DNA of 64,000 bases from assembly GCF_028640845.1 (NCBI RefSeq), contig NC_080546.1:69159205-69223204 (forward strand), read 5' to 3'. Both the position numbers and the translations under genes were made by a program. Positions 1-11,295 of the stretch are shown piece after piece. Below the pieces are notes generated by a model. The model made no database searches and was not told where the DNA came from. It worked only from the letters and a program-made list of their open reading frames with translations. Every line of letters begins with the position of its first letter. The stretch's first letter is position 1. Source of the stretch: Ahaetulla prasina (Eukaryota; Chordata; Lepidosauria; Squamata; Colubridae).

Positions 1-141
1 GTTGCTAGTTATTTGAATATTCATCATGCAAGTAGAATGAACTGAATTGTAGACAAACATTAGGGAAAAGTTCAGCCCAATTGTTTTGATGTCAGCTCTC
101 TGAAATAGACCAGATTAGGAAACCCATTATGAATGCTAATA
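1..141. other. Unannotated AT-rich sequence
   Basis: No coding or repeat signature is recognised here. Confidence 0.4.
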
Positions 142-540
142 CAGGTAGTCCTTAACTTACAACAGGTTGCTTATTGACTGTTTAATGTTGTGATGGACCT
201 ATGTAGAAGCTACTTATAACCTGGATTTGAAGTTCTGATGGTCAGCCCCCCCCTGCAGTCATGTGACTGAACTTCAGGTGCTCAGCAACTGGGCCACATT
301 TAATAGCCATTTGCAATGCCCCATGGTCATGTGACTTTTATAGCATTTACTTCCAGTTTTCAGCAAAACCACGCCAAGAGCAAACTATTGATTTGCTTAA
401 CGACCACATTGGCTGCTTTAAGATTGTTGTATTTGGTTAAAAATCACCACAAAAAAGATTGTAATTTTTTTTACAACTGTCACAACTTACAATAATGATA
501 GGCAAGGCTCCATTACAGTTTTAAATCAAGGACTACTTGA
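142..540. mobile_element. Non-autonomous DNA transposon (MITE)
   Basis: The ends form terminal inverted repeats: the left end reads CAGGTAGTCCTTAACTTA and the right end is close to its reverse complement (TAAATCAAGGACTACTTG). The interior has only runs typical of this abundant squamate repeat, such as CCATGGTCATGTGA and CTTAACGACCAC, and no transposase frame. A fragment of the same family is seen at 60764-60842, and a possible right end at 57881-57898. The superfamily is not certain. Confidence 0.7.
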
Positions 541-844
541 CTACTTTTATTACAGAGTTACAATAACAGAATCTTGCAAGTCTCAACCATGCCTCCTCTA
601 TCTTCAAGAAAATCAGGGAGAGTCAAATCTTGGACTCAAATTTCTTTTATCTGACCCTTGTTTTTGTTGCAGCTATTCCTTTTGTTCCTCAAGGATACTG
701 TTACAGCTGATTACATCTATTTAGGATTAACATAACAAGAAAGGTATCGCTCCAAAATAGCACTTGCCTTAGCAATGTCATCATTCAGACTTGCAAGAAA
801 GAGCATCAGTCTTGCCTATTCTGTGAGCAAGGGACATAAATAAC
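541..844. other. Unannotated sequence
   Basis: About 300 bp between two DNA transposons. I see no open frame or repeat signature in it. Confidence 0.4.
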
Positions 845-908
845 GCATTAGTATAGTGACCAGATTTTAACATTGGTAAAGTGGGACACCATTGACGGGG
901 GGGGAGGG

Positions 909-1054
909 CAGGGGGGTTCTAATTTTTTTACTACCGGTTCTGTGGGTGTGGCTTGTTTGGTGGGTGTGGCTTGGTGGTCATGTGACTGGGTGGGTGTGGC
1001 CAACTTGATGTCACTCACGTCAAAGGTTAGGGTGCCTGGCCTCTCCTCGCCTCA
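909..1054 (+). mobile_element. hAT left-end fragment, GGTGTGGCTTGG-repeat type
   Basis: It contains CTACCGGTTCTGTGGGTGTG followed by repeated GTGGGTGTGGC and GGTCATGTGACTGG units. The same arrangement occurs at the left of the 60169-61999 hAT element, and in reverse complement near 33021-33159, 42553-42677 and 48180-48256. No matching right end was found, so it is called a fragment nested in the 853-2525 element. Confidence 0.6.
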
Positions 1055-1056
1055 AT

Positions 1057-1535
1057 TTGTATCCATCCATCCATCCATCCATCTTCTATCTGTCTGTGTC
1101 TGTGTCTGTCTGTCTATCTATCTATCTGTTTGTCTATCTATCTATCTATCTATCTATCTAATGTCTGTCTATCAATCATCTATCTATCTATCCATCCATC
1201 ATCTATCTTTCTATCTTTCTATCTATTATCTATTATCTATCATCTAGCTATCTTTCTATCTTTCTATCTTTCTATTATCTATCTATCTATCTTGCTATCT
1301 ATCTATCTTTCTATCTATCGTATATCTGCCTAACAATCATCTATCTATCTCTCTTTCTATCCTATCCATCCATCTTCTTTGTCTGTCTCTGTCTATCTAT
1401 CTTTCTATCATCTATCTATCCATCCATCTCTGTCTGTCTGTCTGTCTGTCTCTAATCTGTCAAATTTGTCATCTGTCAATCTTATCATCTGTCAGTATCT
1501 GTCTGTCAGTCAGTCTGTCAGTCTGTCTACCAATC
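1057..1535. repeat. Tetranucleotide microsatellite (ATCC/ATCT/GTCT)n
   Basis: A long imperfect array of ATCC, then ATCT, then GTCT units with scattered interruptions. It produces several serine/tyrosine/isoleucine-rich open frames that are repeat artefacts. Confidence 0.95.
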
Positions 1536-2744
1536 CTTCCTTCCTTACAGCAGCGCCCAGTTCTCCCCACCCCACCCCGCCCCGCCCCACAAAACGCAAA
1601 GTCAGCGCCCTTCCTTGTTCCACAAGTTGACAATGACTAAAAAACAAAACAAAACCCAAGAACATGCTGACGTTGTTGCAGTCTAATAAACTTTTCGCGG
1701 CTTTGCCTCCCTTCCCTTCTACAGCGCAGTGATCAAAGGCGGCGTAAGACAAGCGCGGCCACCCTCAACCCCCCCCCCAAAAAAGATCTCTCTCTCCATT
1801 TGCTCAGAGTGAGACGCTGCCTCCCTTCTGCCGGCTCCTTCCTCTTGCAAGAGGAGGACTCTCCAGGTTGCCCTCCTCCCTCCATCCCTCCATCCCTCAG
1901 AGCCCTCTTCCCTTGGCTCCCGGCTGCTTCCTCGAGGAAGGCGCCTTTTCCCTGGGCAGAGTTGGCTTTGCAGAGCCGGCCTCCGGGCGAGCTCTCCAGA
2001 GGGTTCAGCTGGAGTGGCTGGAATGGGGGGCGGCTGGAGAAACGGTCCTGACGTGCTCCCCACCTGCCCTGGCGGGGACGGGGACTTTATACGCATCCGT
2101 GGCAGCCGGTGGGCTCTTCGCGGGGGGACCGGAGCCGGTGGGGTTCCTCCTACACGCCCTTCCCCTCCTTTCTTCCAACTCTTCGCCGCTCCCTTGGAAG
2201 GAATCTCCTGTCTTGGGGGCTCCTCTGCCTCCCTGCCCGCCCCAGGTTTGCCAAGGCAGCGTCGGAAGAGGCAAAGTGGAGCCCAAATTGACCGCGTGAA
2301 AACTCTGCCTCCTGGTCAGCCAAGGACCCTCGCTCGCTCTCGCTCTCCTGGGTGGGGGGAGATTCGGCTCTGCCTAAAATGAATGGATGCCGCAAAAAGC
2401 ACCCTCACCCCTTCGGCACCTCCGCAGAAAGTCTCAATCGGGACTTTTTTAGAATGCCGCGGGACGCGGGACAAATTTTTTAAAAACGGGACTGTCCTGC
2501 TAAAAGCGGGACGTCTGGTTACTATAGCATTAGTCAAAATGAATTGTGTCCATCTGATCTGATATGTGCTTTCTATGGTATATAATCTGTAAATAGCCCA
2601 AGTCCTTGTGGTCAGTCTAACTTGTAGATGACATAGAAAATGGCTTTGAAAGACCACTAAAAAAGAACAATCAGATAAGTGGTGCATGAGCCTATTTCAG
2701 GAGACTAATTAAGTGTAAACATCTCATACAGATCCCCCCAGTTG

Positions 2745-3235
2745 TGTTGGAAGAAATATCCTTCTGAGTTAAGTTCCAAGGAAGGGAAGACACTGGATTC
2801 ATGGAAGTTGCTTGGAAAGAAGGTTTATTGATGAACAGGATCACATGGCTTCAGTTCCTGAGCAGAAAAGGGCAGAGATGCTGAGAGTGCTTTGGTTTAT
2901 GTCCTCTGTTGGGCTTTGAATTTGACCTTGCATTCTAATTGGTTGTCACACTCCCATGGGGCCATGCAGGGGCAACTCTGTAGTTTGACCTGAGTCCCAA
3001 GCTTCGTTGAGTCTTGCTGGATGGTGATGTAATGAAAGGGCTTTCGGCAATTCCTATTATGGCTCTGCTAGGAGGTAGATCTTTGTTATGTAGAATAGAC
3101 TGGCCCAGGCCTTAACGGTCCATTAACAAAGGTGGGGGCTGAGTTTCTGCCTCCCTTTTATGAGAACTATTCTGCCCTTTTAATATTTCCTAAAATATCT
3201 CATTTTCCTAGGAGGTGGGGGTGTAACTTCCTACA
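2745..3235 (-). mobile_element. ERV2 3' LTR
   Basis: Read on the minus strand it begins TGTAGGAAGTTACACCCCC and ends ATATTTCTTCCAACA, the same ends as LTRs at 4200-4733 and 43787-44362 and related to the ERV1 LTRs. It directly follows retroviral internal sequence on the minus strand (3236 upward), so it is the 3' LTR of ERV2. It is about 490 bp and diverged, and no flanking duplication can be tested because the 5' end of the provirus is missing. Confidence 0.75.
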
Positions 3236-4199
3236 AAACCCCCCCCCTTTTATTTCAAAACGTGAGTGGGACACATGTTCTTGGCAAAAGATTAAAAATT
3301 GATCAGATCAGAGAGACTTGATGGGTGGTTTTTAATTTTTCTGATGCAAAAGGGAAGGCATTGATAGAAGTAAAAGAAAAGGATTCCTTCAGTGGCTCCC
3401 AAAAGGAGAACTTTAAATCATGAAGGTCTAGCAGCCAGGGGCAAAAGTTCTGGAAAGAATTTTACAGTATCCAATTTTTCATGCCAATTATTTCCAGATG
3501 TTTCACGCCACTTTCTGTGAGCTTCCAGTCAGGTTTCAAGCAAGCACAGGTCCCAAAATTCTTCACAGCTATGGTTTTCCTTTAACTAACTACAGGCTGC
3601 CCATTTCAAGAGTTGTTTCTTGAACCTGCCCTAGCTCTCTTACTTTTGTGCATTCAGGATTTGTGAGTCCAAATTGAGTGTGCAACCCAGGCTTTTTAGT
3701 ATTTTTAAAATTACACACAATGAGCCTTGGGACTACTACTAATGAGACCACTGGTGCAACATATTCTGCTTTACTGGGCAACTGGGTAGAATCATATGTG
3801 AGTCACAGTCAGGGCTTGGAGATCTCTTTTCTGCTATCTCTTCAAGTGAGAGAATTGCCTAAGGGGGATGCCCCTCTCCCATAGAATTAGCAGGGAGATA
3901 TGGCTCCTTGGGCCTTAGTGCACAGAGTAAAAACAAAAACAAAAAACAGCAAGCTAGGAGCAGCTTTGTGTGGAGGTAAGTGAAGGGGATAATTTCAGTC
4001 TAATTCTGAATGGTGAGTTTCTGTTTGTGTGCTTGTTATGGAGCTACTTCTAAAATACAGGCAATACAGACATTCTGGACAAATTTCCCTCTCACCAGAC
4101 AAAATCCAAGTTATTCAGAACTTGCGGTGGCAACCACTCCCAAATACAATTCTTACATGAGTACATTAAACTGATTACAATATAAATGAGACAAGAAAG

Positions 4200-4733
4200 T
4201 GTTGGAAGAAATATCCATCTGGGTTCAGTTCCAAGTGGGGACAAAGACACTGGAAACATGGAGGCTGCTTGGAAAGATGGTTTAATGGTGGTCAGGATCA
4301 CATGGCTTGAGATCCTGAACAGAAAAGGGGCGAGATCCTGTGTGCTCCCTGGTTTTATGCTTTTTCTGAGCTTTGAACTTTCTGGGGCACAGGAAGAGTA
4401 TCCTGATTGGCTGTCAGACTCCCAGGGGGTGGGGGTCTTAGCTAGCCTTGCTGGCTGATGTAATCTTCCCAGGTGCCATGTGGTGAGTTTCTGCTCTAGA
4501 TGGGTTCTATTATGTTGCAGATGATGATGGCCCATTGAGAAAGGTGGGGAGAATGAGTGAGCTTAGCTGAGGCTTTTAATGGCCCATTGACAAAGGTGGG
4601 GGGGAGTCAGGAAGCTGCTTTGTCTTTAAAACATGTTTCTCCATTTCTCATCCAGGGAAATATATTCTGCCTTTTTAAATATTTTCTAAAATATTTCATT
4701 CTTCTAGAGGGGGGTGGGTGCTAAATTCCTACA
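4200..4733 (-). mobile_element. Solo LTR of the same ERV family, nested in ERV2
   Basis: A full LTR (TGTAGGAATTTAGC start, TTCTTCCAACA end on the minus strand) flanked by a 4 bp duplication AAAG at 4196-4199 and 4734-4737. On its own strand it carries a CCAATCAGG box (complement of 4402-4410), a TATA-like GCATAAAACC (complement of 4351-4360) and an A-rich AATAAA-like segment near its 3' end. No internal sequence remains, as expected after LTR-LTR recombination. The ERV2 sequence resumes on both sides in register with ERV1, which confirms insertion into the older provirus. Confidence 0.85.
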
Positions 4734-5388
4734 AAAGAAAACCTTAACAATGAATTTCCACCCTCCCCTATAGTCTTTCCAGCTATCTTCTGGGGATTGA
4801 AAAGAGTATTTGGTCTTTGCTTGTCCATCTCAGGCTCCTTTCTTTCATGTCTGCCAGGTGACATGCTTGGTGGTAAGGGTGGTCAGTCAGGCTTGGGAAG
4901 GTCTGTTCCACTTTGGTTGCTGTGATGATTTCCTAGTGGCAGGCTGGATCCAAACCCAATTCCTGGCTCAAATGGATGGGAGGTCTCCTCTGGAGGAAGT
5001 ATCTGGATCCATGTGCTCTGCTTCCACAGGTTACAGAGTCATTTGTGCAGGACTGAAAGACAATAGAACAGGGTCCTGTCCCCCCCCAAAAAAAGGCATT
5101 GTTGGAGGATTAGAGATGGGGGGGTAGCTAGCTTGCAGGCAGGGTGTGAGGGGGGAAAACATCAGTATTGCAGTTACTAAACAGAACTAGTGATAAAAAA
5201 ATAGGGATATCACAGATGAGGAAAAAAAACTGGATTCGCATACTTCAGGAAAAGGATGGATAGATGAAATCATTTAAATACATACAGTAAGTGCAAGACT
5301 GAAATTTGTCTTATAAATGAACTTAAAATGTTTCCTCATAAACATTGTTACAGAGAGGGGAGGAAATAAAATTGAACAGACTTTTCTT

Positions 5389-5427
5389 TTCACCCTGTTT
5401 TGTGAGCCAAACAAAACCAGGGTGAAG
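5389..5427 (-). other. Conserved bulged stem-loop in ERV2
   Basis: On the minus strand CTTCACCCT-G-GTTTT pairs with AAAACAGGGTGAA across a short loop. The same stem with one unpaired base recurs in ERV1 at 51375-51413, while the loops differ. This suggests selection on RNA structure while the virus was active. Confidence 0.55.
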
Positions 5428-5944
5428 GCATTTTCTTTTTCTAACAATTTTTTAAAAAACGTGGTTTTTTTTATTGGAGACATTTTACAGTTTCAATTAC
5501 CTCAAGGGCACACAAAGACTTAGACAGACACAGACAAAGGAGGAAAAGGAGAGGAAAACAGAACTCTCAGATTTACACACACACTGCTCATTCCCATCAT
5601 AAATCTCAGTTAAATTAGGGAAGGCACGGATCTTAACAAACATACCATGTGGTTGCATAGAAGACAAAGAAAGAGAAACAAACAAAAAACAAAAACAAAA
5701 AATCCCAATGTTCCTATTTATATATTTCCCTTTTCTTTTAAGTACCTTTATTTAGCCAAATTTGTCTTCCTGTGTCATCCCTCAGCAAAGTCCATTTTTT
5801 TTCTTTCTTTTTATTCATGCTGGGTAGGACAGGCATATGCCTACTGTCCTACACCTCAAGTAAATCTCCTAGGGAGGGCTCCTTTCACTACCCTCAAGCT
5901 ACAGCTTCCCATGTTCCCTTTAAATGAAGAGTTCACTTTGGCTT

Positions 5945-6160
5945 AGCCAGCACCATCAGTTTTCAGGGGAAAAAATCTGGAAAGGACCCCAGTTCCTTCA
6001 CAGAGTATGGCTCCCTTCTCTTTTAGGGAACTCAGCCATCAGTTTTCATATCAGAAAGGGATATGGGAGGACCTGCTGCCCCCTGCAGTCAAATATGGGC
6101 ACCTCTGAACACACACAGCTGTCAATTTTCAGACCTTCTGGGGTCTGGGAGGACCTGCTG
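5945..6160 (-). repeat. Three tandem stem-loop units in the ERV2 leader/gag region
   Basis: On the minus strand, units spaced about 90 nt apart share CCTCC, a short stem, a pyrimidine-rich or CCAGAA loop, the closing stem, then GAAAACTGA or a variant. One stem is CAGACC/GGTCTG and another CATATC/GATATG. The third (near 5950-5985) is weak. ERV1 has the equivalent array at 50574-50800. Confidence 0.6.
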
Positions 6161-6165
6161 CTTTT

Positions 6166-6408
6166 AATTTTGTATCTAATTTTCTAAGCAGTCGAGTACC
6201 AGTACTTCCTAATACACAAAGGACTTTGCCTTCTTGGGATTTCACAGGACAAAAAACAATAAGAAAAAAAAAATTCTTCCCACCCTTCAATCATAGCCCA
6301 CTCTTCTGATAAGAGAAGAAGCAGGAATACTGGTTGCAATCCATATTCAGGCCCACAACCTCACTGGAGACCAGTCCGTCTCTCTCAGCCCAATCTACCT
6401 CATAGAAT
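6166..6408. other. Unannotated sequence
   Basis: The transition between ERV2 and the next hAT. The exact right limit of ERV2 is not clear and no other feature is seen. Confidence 0.35.
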
Positions 6409-6416
6409 GTTTGTGG

Positions 6417-7199
6417 CAGGGTGGATTTGATTTAAATCAAGCCTATTTAAATCACAATTTAAATCATGATTTAAATCACTAATAAAAAGGTTTGATTTAA
6501 ATCAACTCCATTTAAATCATAATTTTTAAAGAGCAACTGTCATCTTTGTCCCTCAGCGGCTCCTTCTCTGATCCTCTGTTGACTCACCAACAGTCCTATT
6601 CACTTTAATGGGACAGCTGGTGATGTGGCAGTGATACAACAAGGTGAGGGACGTGGCAGGCAGTAGATGAGTGGATGCCTGCTAACAGGTGCTGCCATGA
6701 TGGATCTGAAATGACAGGTGCTCTTTAATATATTTATAAGCTGTGTAGAAGATTTCACTTTCATTTTTACTGCTTGCCCTTCCTCCTCACACTTAGAACC
6801 TGGTGGTACAGATGCATTTCTCTTCAATCATACAGTTTGTAGTGTACATAGATTTGGAAAACAATGGGATAAAAGAATATTCCTGAACATTGTTTTATGA
6901 GTTATCTTATGGTTACTGTAAAATTGTGTGAATGCATCAATGCAGTGCATGTTATCTCAGCTTGAAGAGCTTGAATTCATCGAATGAGTTTACCAAAGGT
7001 GTAAATATTGCAGAATGTACAGCCTCATGCAACGTAACTAAGCTCCATTTCATGCTGAATAAACTAAATTATTAATGTATCCTAAATAGAAAACTATCTT
7101 TAGATAGATTTTTACTCCAAAAGCCTTGTATTAAAATAAATTTGATAAAAATAAAAAAGTACAATTTATATTTAAAAAATCCGATTTTTATCCACCCTT
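6417..7199. mobile_element. hAT-type element with TTTAAATC-rich left end
   Basis: The left end CAGGGTGGATTTGATTTAAATC and the right end AATCCGATTTTTATCCACCC are inverted repeats. The flanks GTTTGTGG (6409-6416) and CTTTGTGG (7200-7207) match at 7 of 8 positions, as expected for an old hAT duplication. The left 110 bp repeats TTTAAATC many times and is strongly self-complementary. No transposase is recognised. Confidence 0.75.
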
Positions 7200-7207
7200 C
7201 TTTGTGG

Positions 7208-7549
7208 TGGGGAAAATACAGGTCTTGCACTACATTTTCAAATGCATTTCATTAACACACAAACTCTGCCATGCACATGCAGATTTTATCAACCTTGGCA
7301 CATACATAAAAGTGATTTTTCTGTTTAGATTTCTCTACTAAGTATGTCTTAGTTTTAAACCCAGTTGGATGGAAGAACAAGTTTCAAAATGTCAGATTTC
7401 TCAGAATTTTAAAGTTGCATTCTGAAGATCACTATCAATATTTTCTGTAGATGGACTTTATAATTATGTATTTTGATTCTTTATGCCTTTGTTGTGAACA
7501 TGATTCATGGGATATATAATCAGATGTAGCAATCAGTAGCTCTTAAGAT
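7208..7549. other. Unannotated sequence
   Basis: About 340 bp of AT-rich sequence with no recognised feature. Confidence 0.35.
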
Positions 7550-8232
7550 GACCAATTGTCCTCCTTTAGGGAGGACAGTCCTTCTTTTGTAAGTTATGTC
7601 TTCTCTCAAAAAGTGTCCTCCTACATGTCCTCCTTTTTGATATTTGAAGACTAATTTGTAAATCTCCATATTCAATAGATGTCAATCCGATCTGTTGCAT
7701 GTGATGTGACATATTTGTTTTTGACATGACAATTCATCAAGGCTCGGTACAGTGCAGCGAGATGCAATTATGAGACACATGCACTCCACACAGGACAATT
7801 GTTTTGAGAGAGTGCGCCGCGTGCAAGAAGTGCCGCACGCAAGTGGCTTTGTTTACTTCTTACCGAAACATGACACTGCACACACGCACACATTAGACTC
7901 ACTTCTTTTTCAGTGAATATTCAATCATACACAGGGGAGCACAATAATTCATGTTTCATTAATTCATTATCTATTTAATAATTTCCAAATATGTATAATT
8001 TTATTTTACAAATTTATTTATTCAATGAGAAAGTACTATTTAAATAATAATTAATAGGCATGTAAGCATAAATATAAAATGTTATTGTTACAAAGGTTTT
8101 TATTATGCATTTATCTTATTATAGAGTATTCTGTATTATTGTTGCAATGAATAAAATGTTTCTTTTATTTATGATATTTTTTTCTTCAATTTATTTGTGT
8201 CCTTCTCATTGTAAAAAAGTTGGCCACCTTAC
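7549..8232. mobile_element. Probable DNA transposon remnant (TGACCAATTGTCCTCC type)
   Basis: The left end TAAGATGACCAATTGTCC and the right end AAGTTGGCCACCTTA are imperfect inverted repeats. The left part repeats GTCCTCC. No convincing target duplication is left, so the exact ends and superfamily are uncertain. Confidence 0.5.
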
Positions 8233-9180
8233 TTAAATTCCATTATTTTATCTTGTAGCCAGCAAGCTTGACTTTCTTTATAATGAAGATGGCATGGAAA
8301 GACAGTTCTTAGTTTATGCTACAGGAAGTGACTTTTACTATATGTTAACAAGAGAAATTCATGAGAAGTAATATGGTAGTTAAATCCTGTTAAAATGTTT
8401 AGATACAGTCTATAAACACAAATGTATTTTGCAGAGAAGGTGGGATTTTTTTTTTAGCCAGGATGCCCCCTTAATATTCAAGTTATTACAGTTCAGTTCT
8501 AGCTCTGTATAAAACGGAGAGCAGAAGTGGTATTAGTTTGAAAGAAAAAATTGACTTCATTTAAGTGTCAGCCCTGTTGCAGCTTGACTTGACTGCATTT
8601 GTAGAGAAATGGTATACTTTTACTAAAGCCAAGTAATATTCCTGCATAAAATCAGTGATTTTCCTTTCTCCCAAGTCCTTCCCCCCCAGTCATTTGGTCA
8701 CTGTCCAATAGTATTCAAATTAGGGGTTTTGGTAACAATCCTAAAGTTTGATGCCTCTTTGGTGGGTGTTTGCATTCTGTTCTCACACTTCTGTCATTGG
8801 ATCTCTCAACTGTTGGTATTTTGGGTTCCTGTCATCCCCATCTTCACATTCCTGCCTCCCCCTTTTTATGGCAGGATGCCATCAATGCAAAGCAAAGCTG
8901 AAATGGTGTGATGATTGATTTGACAGTAAGTTTATTTTTGTTGGAGAAAAGGAAGCAAACCTGTTGCTTGAAAATTGAATTGTAAGGAAATAGACATACT
9001 GAAATACTAGAATTAGTAGAAACTTGTTATTTGTTTCCTGCAAAACACACACACACACATACACACACATATGATATATGATATATGATGTCTTTGTATA
9101 CCTGCATACTGTAAATATTTGTTTCCTGTGACAAAGACATATAATATGCCCTTTGTAGTTATAAAACACACATGCCACAT
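8233..9180. other. Unannotated, mostly unique AT-rich sequence with a CA microsatellite
   Basis: No gene or transposon is recognised. A short (CA)n run with an AT-rich tail lies at about 9044-9088. Confidence 0.4.
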
Positions 9181-9678
9181 TGATTAACTTCCGGGACTGT
9201 TATTGGGGTCCGTTGTGAAGTATCTGGCATTTGTCAAACTATATGTTCCACCTTTTGATCAGACCTTATCTCTCCCCCTCCTGCCTAAGAACTATCTCAT
9301 CTTTGATCTTTGAGTTCCCTCCACTCCAGAGGGCTAAATGAACACAAAGTGAACACAAAGAAGATGATCAGGAAGAGAGAACGCTAATGATGCTCATTAA
9401 GAGGCTCTACCCAGTTCCAGGGGATACACAAACCAAATTTGTCATAATGAGGGCGACGACTGCGGGGATGACCCTCTACCTTCACATAAACATTGAATCA
9501 TCTGGCCCTTCCCCCACCACCTGGGCCGTTGCCTACCTTTTTTGTCGTCAAGGATTCCTTTCAGCCGATTTCTGTCCCGTGTACTATACCATCTTTTTGA
9601 ACAACTTGACCGACCAGGACTGCTTTTCCACCATTTCTCGTGATTTCTATGATATGACATATTTGTGGACGCAACCCT

Positions 9679-11193
9679 TTGGTTTACCAGATTATTGTCA
9701 TGCGAACATTTACAGCGGCCGACCTTCTTGCCCTGCGAGATTCCCCTCTCTCGCGGGTTTGGCCCTCCACATTATCGAGGGCCCATCTTGAGGACGGGTT
9801 TTGGAACCCCGAGAGGTGGCATGCCAAAAATAGGAGACTCAGGGGATTTTTAATTAACTGTTTTAATCGGTTTTTTAAGGGGAGTTTTAATGGGAATTTT
9901 AAGGGGAGGGTGGGAACCGACGGGTTCGGGTTGGGAGGGGTGGGGTGGGGGAGGGATTTGACGGGTGGGGATGAGAACCCGCCGGGGAGGGATCCAGCCC
10001 CCGTGCCAGTTCGCGGCACTACTCCATCTGGTCTGAAGGCAGGGGGGGAGGGCGTTGTTCCAGGACTAGAGGGTGGTTCGATCTGTATGGTAAGTGGGAG
10101 AGGCAAATATGGCGGGGGGGGGCCGTATCGAGAGTTGGGAGCACGTGTTCGATGTCTTAAAGCGATCACGTGCTCCGGCCCCCCAGTCCCTACCCATTCC
10201 TCGGGCGGCCATGATCCTCAGAGCTTGGATCTTCGGCTGATGTTATGTAATGCCCGGTCCGTGGCTAATAAGGCTCCTCTGATCTGCGATCTTATTCAGG
10301 GGGAGTCCACGGACCTCATGGGCATTACGGAAACCTGGTTGGGCCCAGAGGGGGGGGTTCCCCTTGTTGAGATGTGCCCTCCAGGTTTCCGAGCATTTCA
10401 TCAGCCGAGGGCCCAAGGTAGGGGTGGGGGGGTGGCGGTTGTCATTAAGGAAGATTTAGAGCCGAGGGAGGCCACTGTTCCTCAGATTGCCGGCTGTGAA
10501 TCCCTCTATGTGCGGTGGGGCCATAGGAATCAGTTGGGTTTGTTGATCGCGTACCTGGCTCCTTGCTGCGTGACCACAGCCCTGCCTGAGCTGTTGGAGG
10601 TACTTGCCGCTGTGGCAGTTGAGACCCCCAGACTTATAGTCATGGGGGATTTCAACCTGCCATCAGCTGGCTTGTTATCGACGGCAGCTCGGGAGTTCCA
10701 GGCCTCCATGACAGCCTTGGACCTGATTCGAATAAATGATGGCCCTACGCACATGGGGGGAGGCACGCTGGATCTGATTTATATCTCTGGACAGTGGTTA
10801 AATGATCTGGAATTAGATGATTTAGTAACAGAACCAATGTCATGGTCCGATCATTATCTCCTTCGCCTAGACTTCCGTAACGCCACTCACCATCACAGGG
10901 AGACGGAACCTATACGTTGGTTCCGTCCCAGGCGCCTGATGGACCCCGAGAGGTTCCTGACGGAGCTTGGGCCATTCCCTGAGGATCTGGCCCACGGCAC
11001 GACTGAGGAACTAGTCGTGGCCTGGGAACAGGCCGCAGCTGGGGCCTTGGACCGTGTCGCGCCTTTGCGGCCTCTGACCCGGCGCAGATCTCGTCCGGCC
11101 CCTTGGTTCTCCGAGGGGCTGAGGGAGATGAAACGCCGGAGAAGACGCCTAGAGAGCACCTGGAGGTCCAGTCGCCGGTTGATCGGACACTAG
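9679..11193 (+). pseudogene. L2 ORF2 5' part: apurinic-type endonuclease domain
   Basis: A frame of 504 codons. The endonuclease motifs are visible in order: LMLCNARSVANK, GITETW with the catalytic glutamate, GGGVAVVIKEDL, VMGDFNLP, GGTLDLIYIS and WSDHYLLRLDF with the terminal histidine. This domain nicks target DNA for target-primed reverse transcription. The frame ends early because of a frameshift near 11178: the adjacent frame continues with VDRTLVRSYSRTYLVAMREA up to 11270. The upstream frame 9387-9791 probably belongs to the same element's 5' region, but I do not recognise a domain in it. Confidence 0.85.
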
Positions 11194-11295
11194 TTAGGTC
11201 CTATTCTAGGACCTACCTAGTGGCAATGAGGGAGGCGTTCCTACGCCTCCACCCTCATTGCGTCGGCAGATAACCGCCCGGCCGCCCTGTTTCGG

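Larger units (their letters stand above)
853..2525. mobile_element. hAT-like non-autonomous element with GC-rich interior
   Basis: The left end ATAGTGACCAGA and the right end TCTGGTTACTAT are imperfect inverted repeats. An 8 bp target-site duplication GCATTAGT flanks them at 845-852 and 2527-2534. The right 90 bp (GCGGGAC and CGGGACTGTCC motifs) is typical of this repeat. The interior holds the left end of another hAT, a tetranucleotide array, and about 900 bp of GC-rich sequence (1540-2440) with no domain I recognise. Overlapping short frames in that GC-rich part look non-coding. The 8 bp duplication supports hAT; naming a family needs a repeat library. Confidence 0.75.
3236..6165 (-). pseudogene. 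ERV2: degraded endogenous retrovirus internal region
   Basis: An old proviral remnant read right to left, homologous along its length to ERV1 (48921-56606). From right to left it holds a stem-loop array like the one in the ERV1 leader (5950-6160), a segment with a conserved bulged hairpin (5389-5427), a segment matching the ERV1 pol 3' end with a proline-glycine-asparagine-tryptophan-valine-tryptophan stretch like the integrase C-terminal region of gamma-like retroviruses (about 4810-5090), and a 3' segment (about 3290-3570) matching ERV1's putative env membrane-anchor region. All frames are broken and most of gag and pol are absent. A solo LTR (4200-4733) interrupts it. I infer a gamma/epsilon-like class I ERV; family assignment is tentative. 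Confidence 0.65.

Noticed and set aside
873..1630. Several open frames of 67-124 codons
   Set aside because: They run through the tetranucleotide microsatellite and are low-complexity artefacts.
2745..4733. LTRs at 2745-3235 and 4200-4733 as the two LTRs of one short provirus
   Set aside because: The second has its own 4 bp duplication and splits ERV2 sequence that is colinear with ERV1, so it is an independent solo LTR.
7549..8232. A perfect hAT assignment for this repeat
   Set aside because: No 8 bp duplication could be found at any trial boundary.
9684..10169. 161-codon minus-strand frame
   Set aside because: Antisense shadow of the L2 endonuclease frame, proline-rich with no motif.
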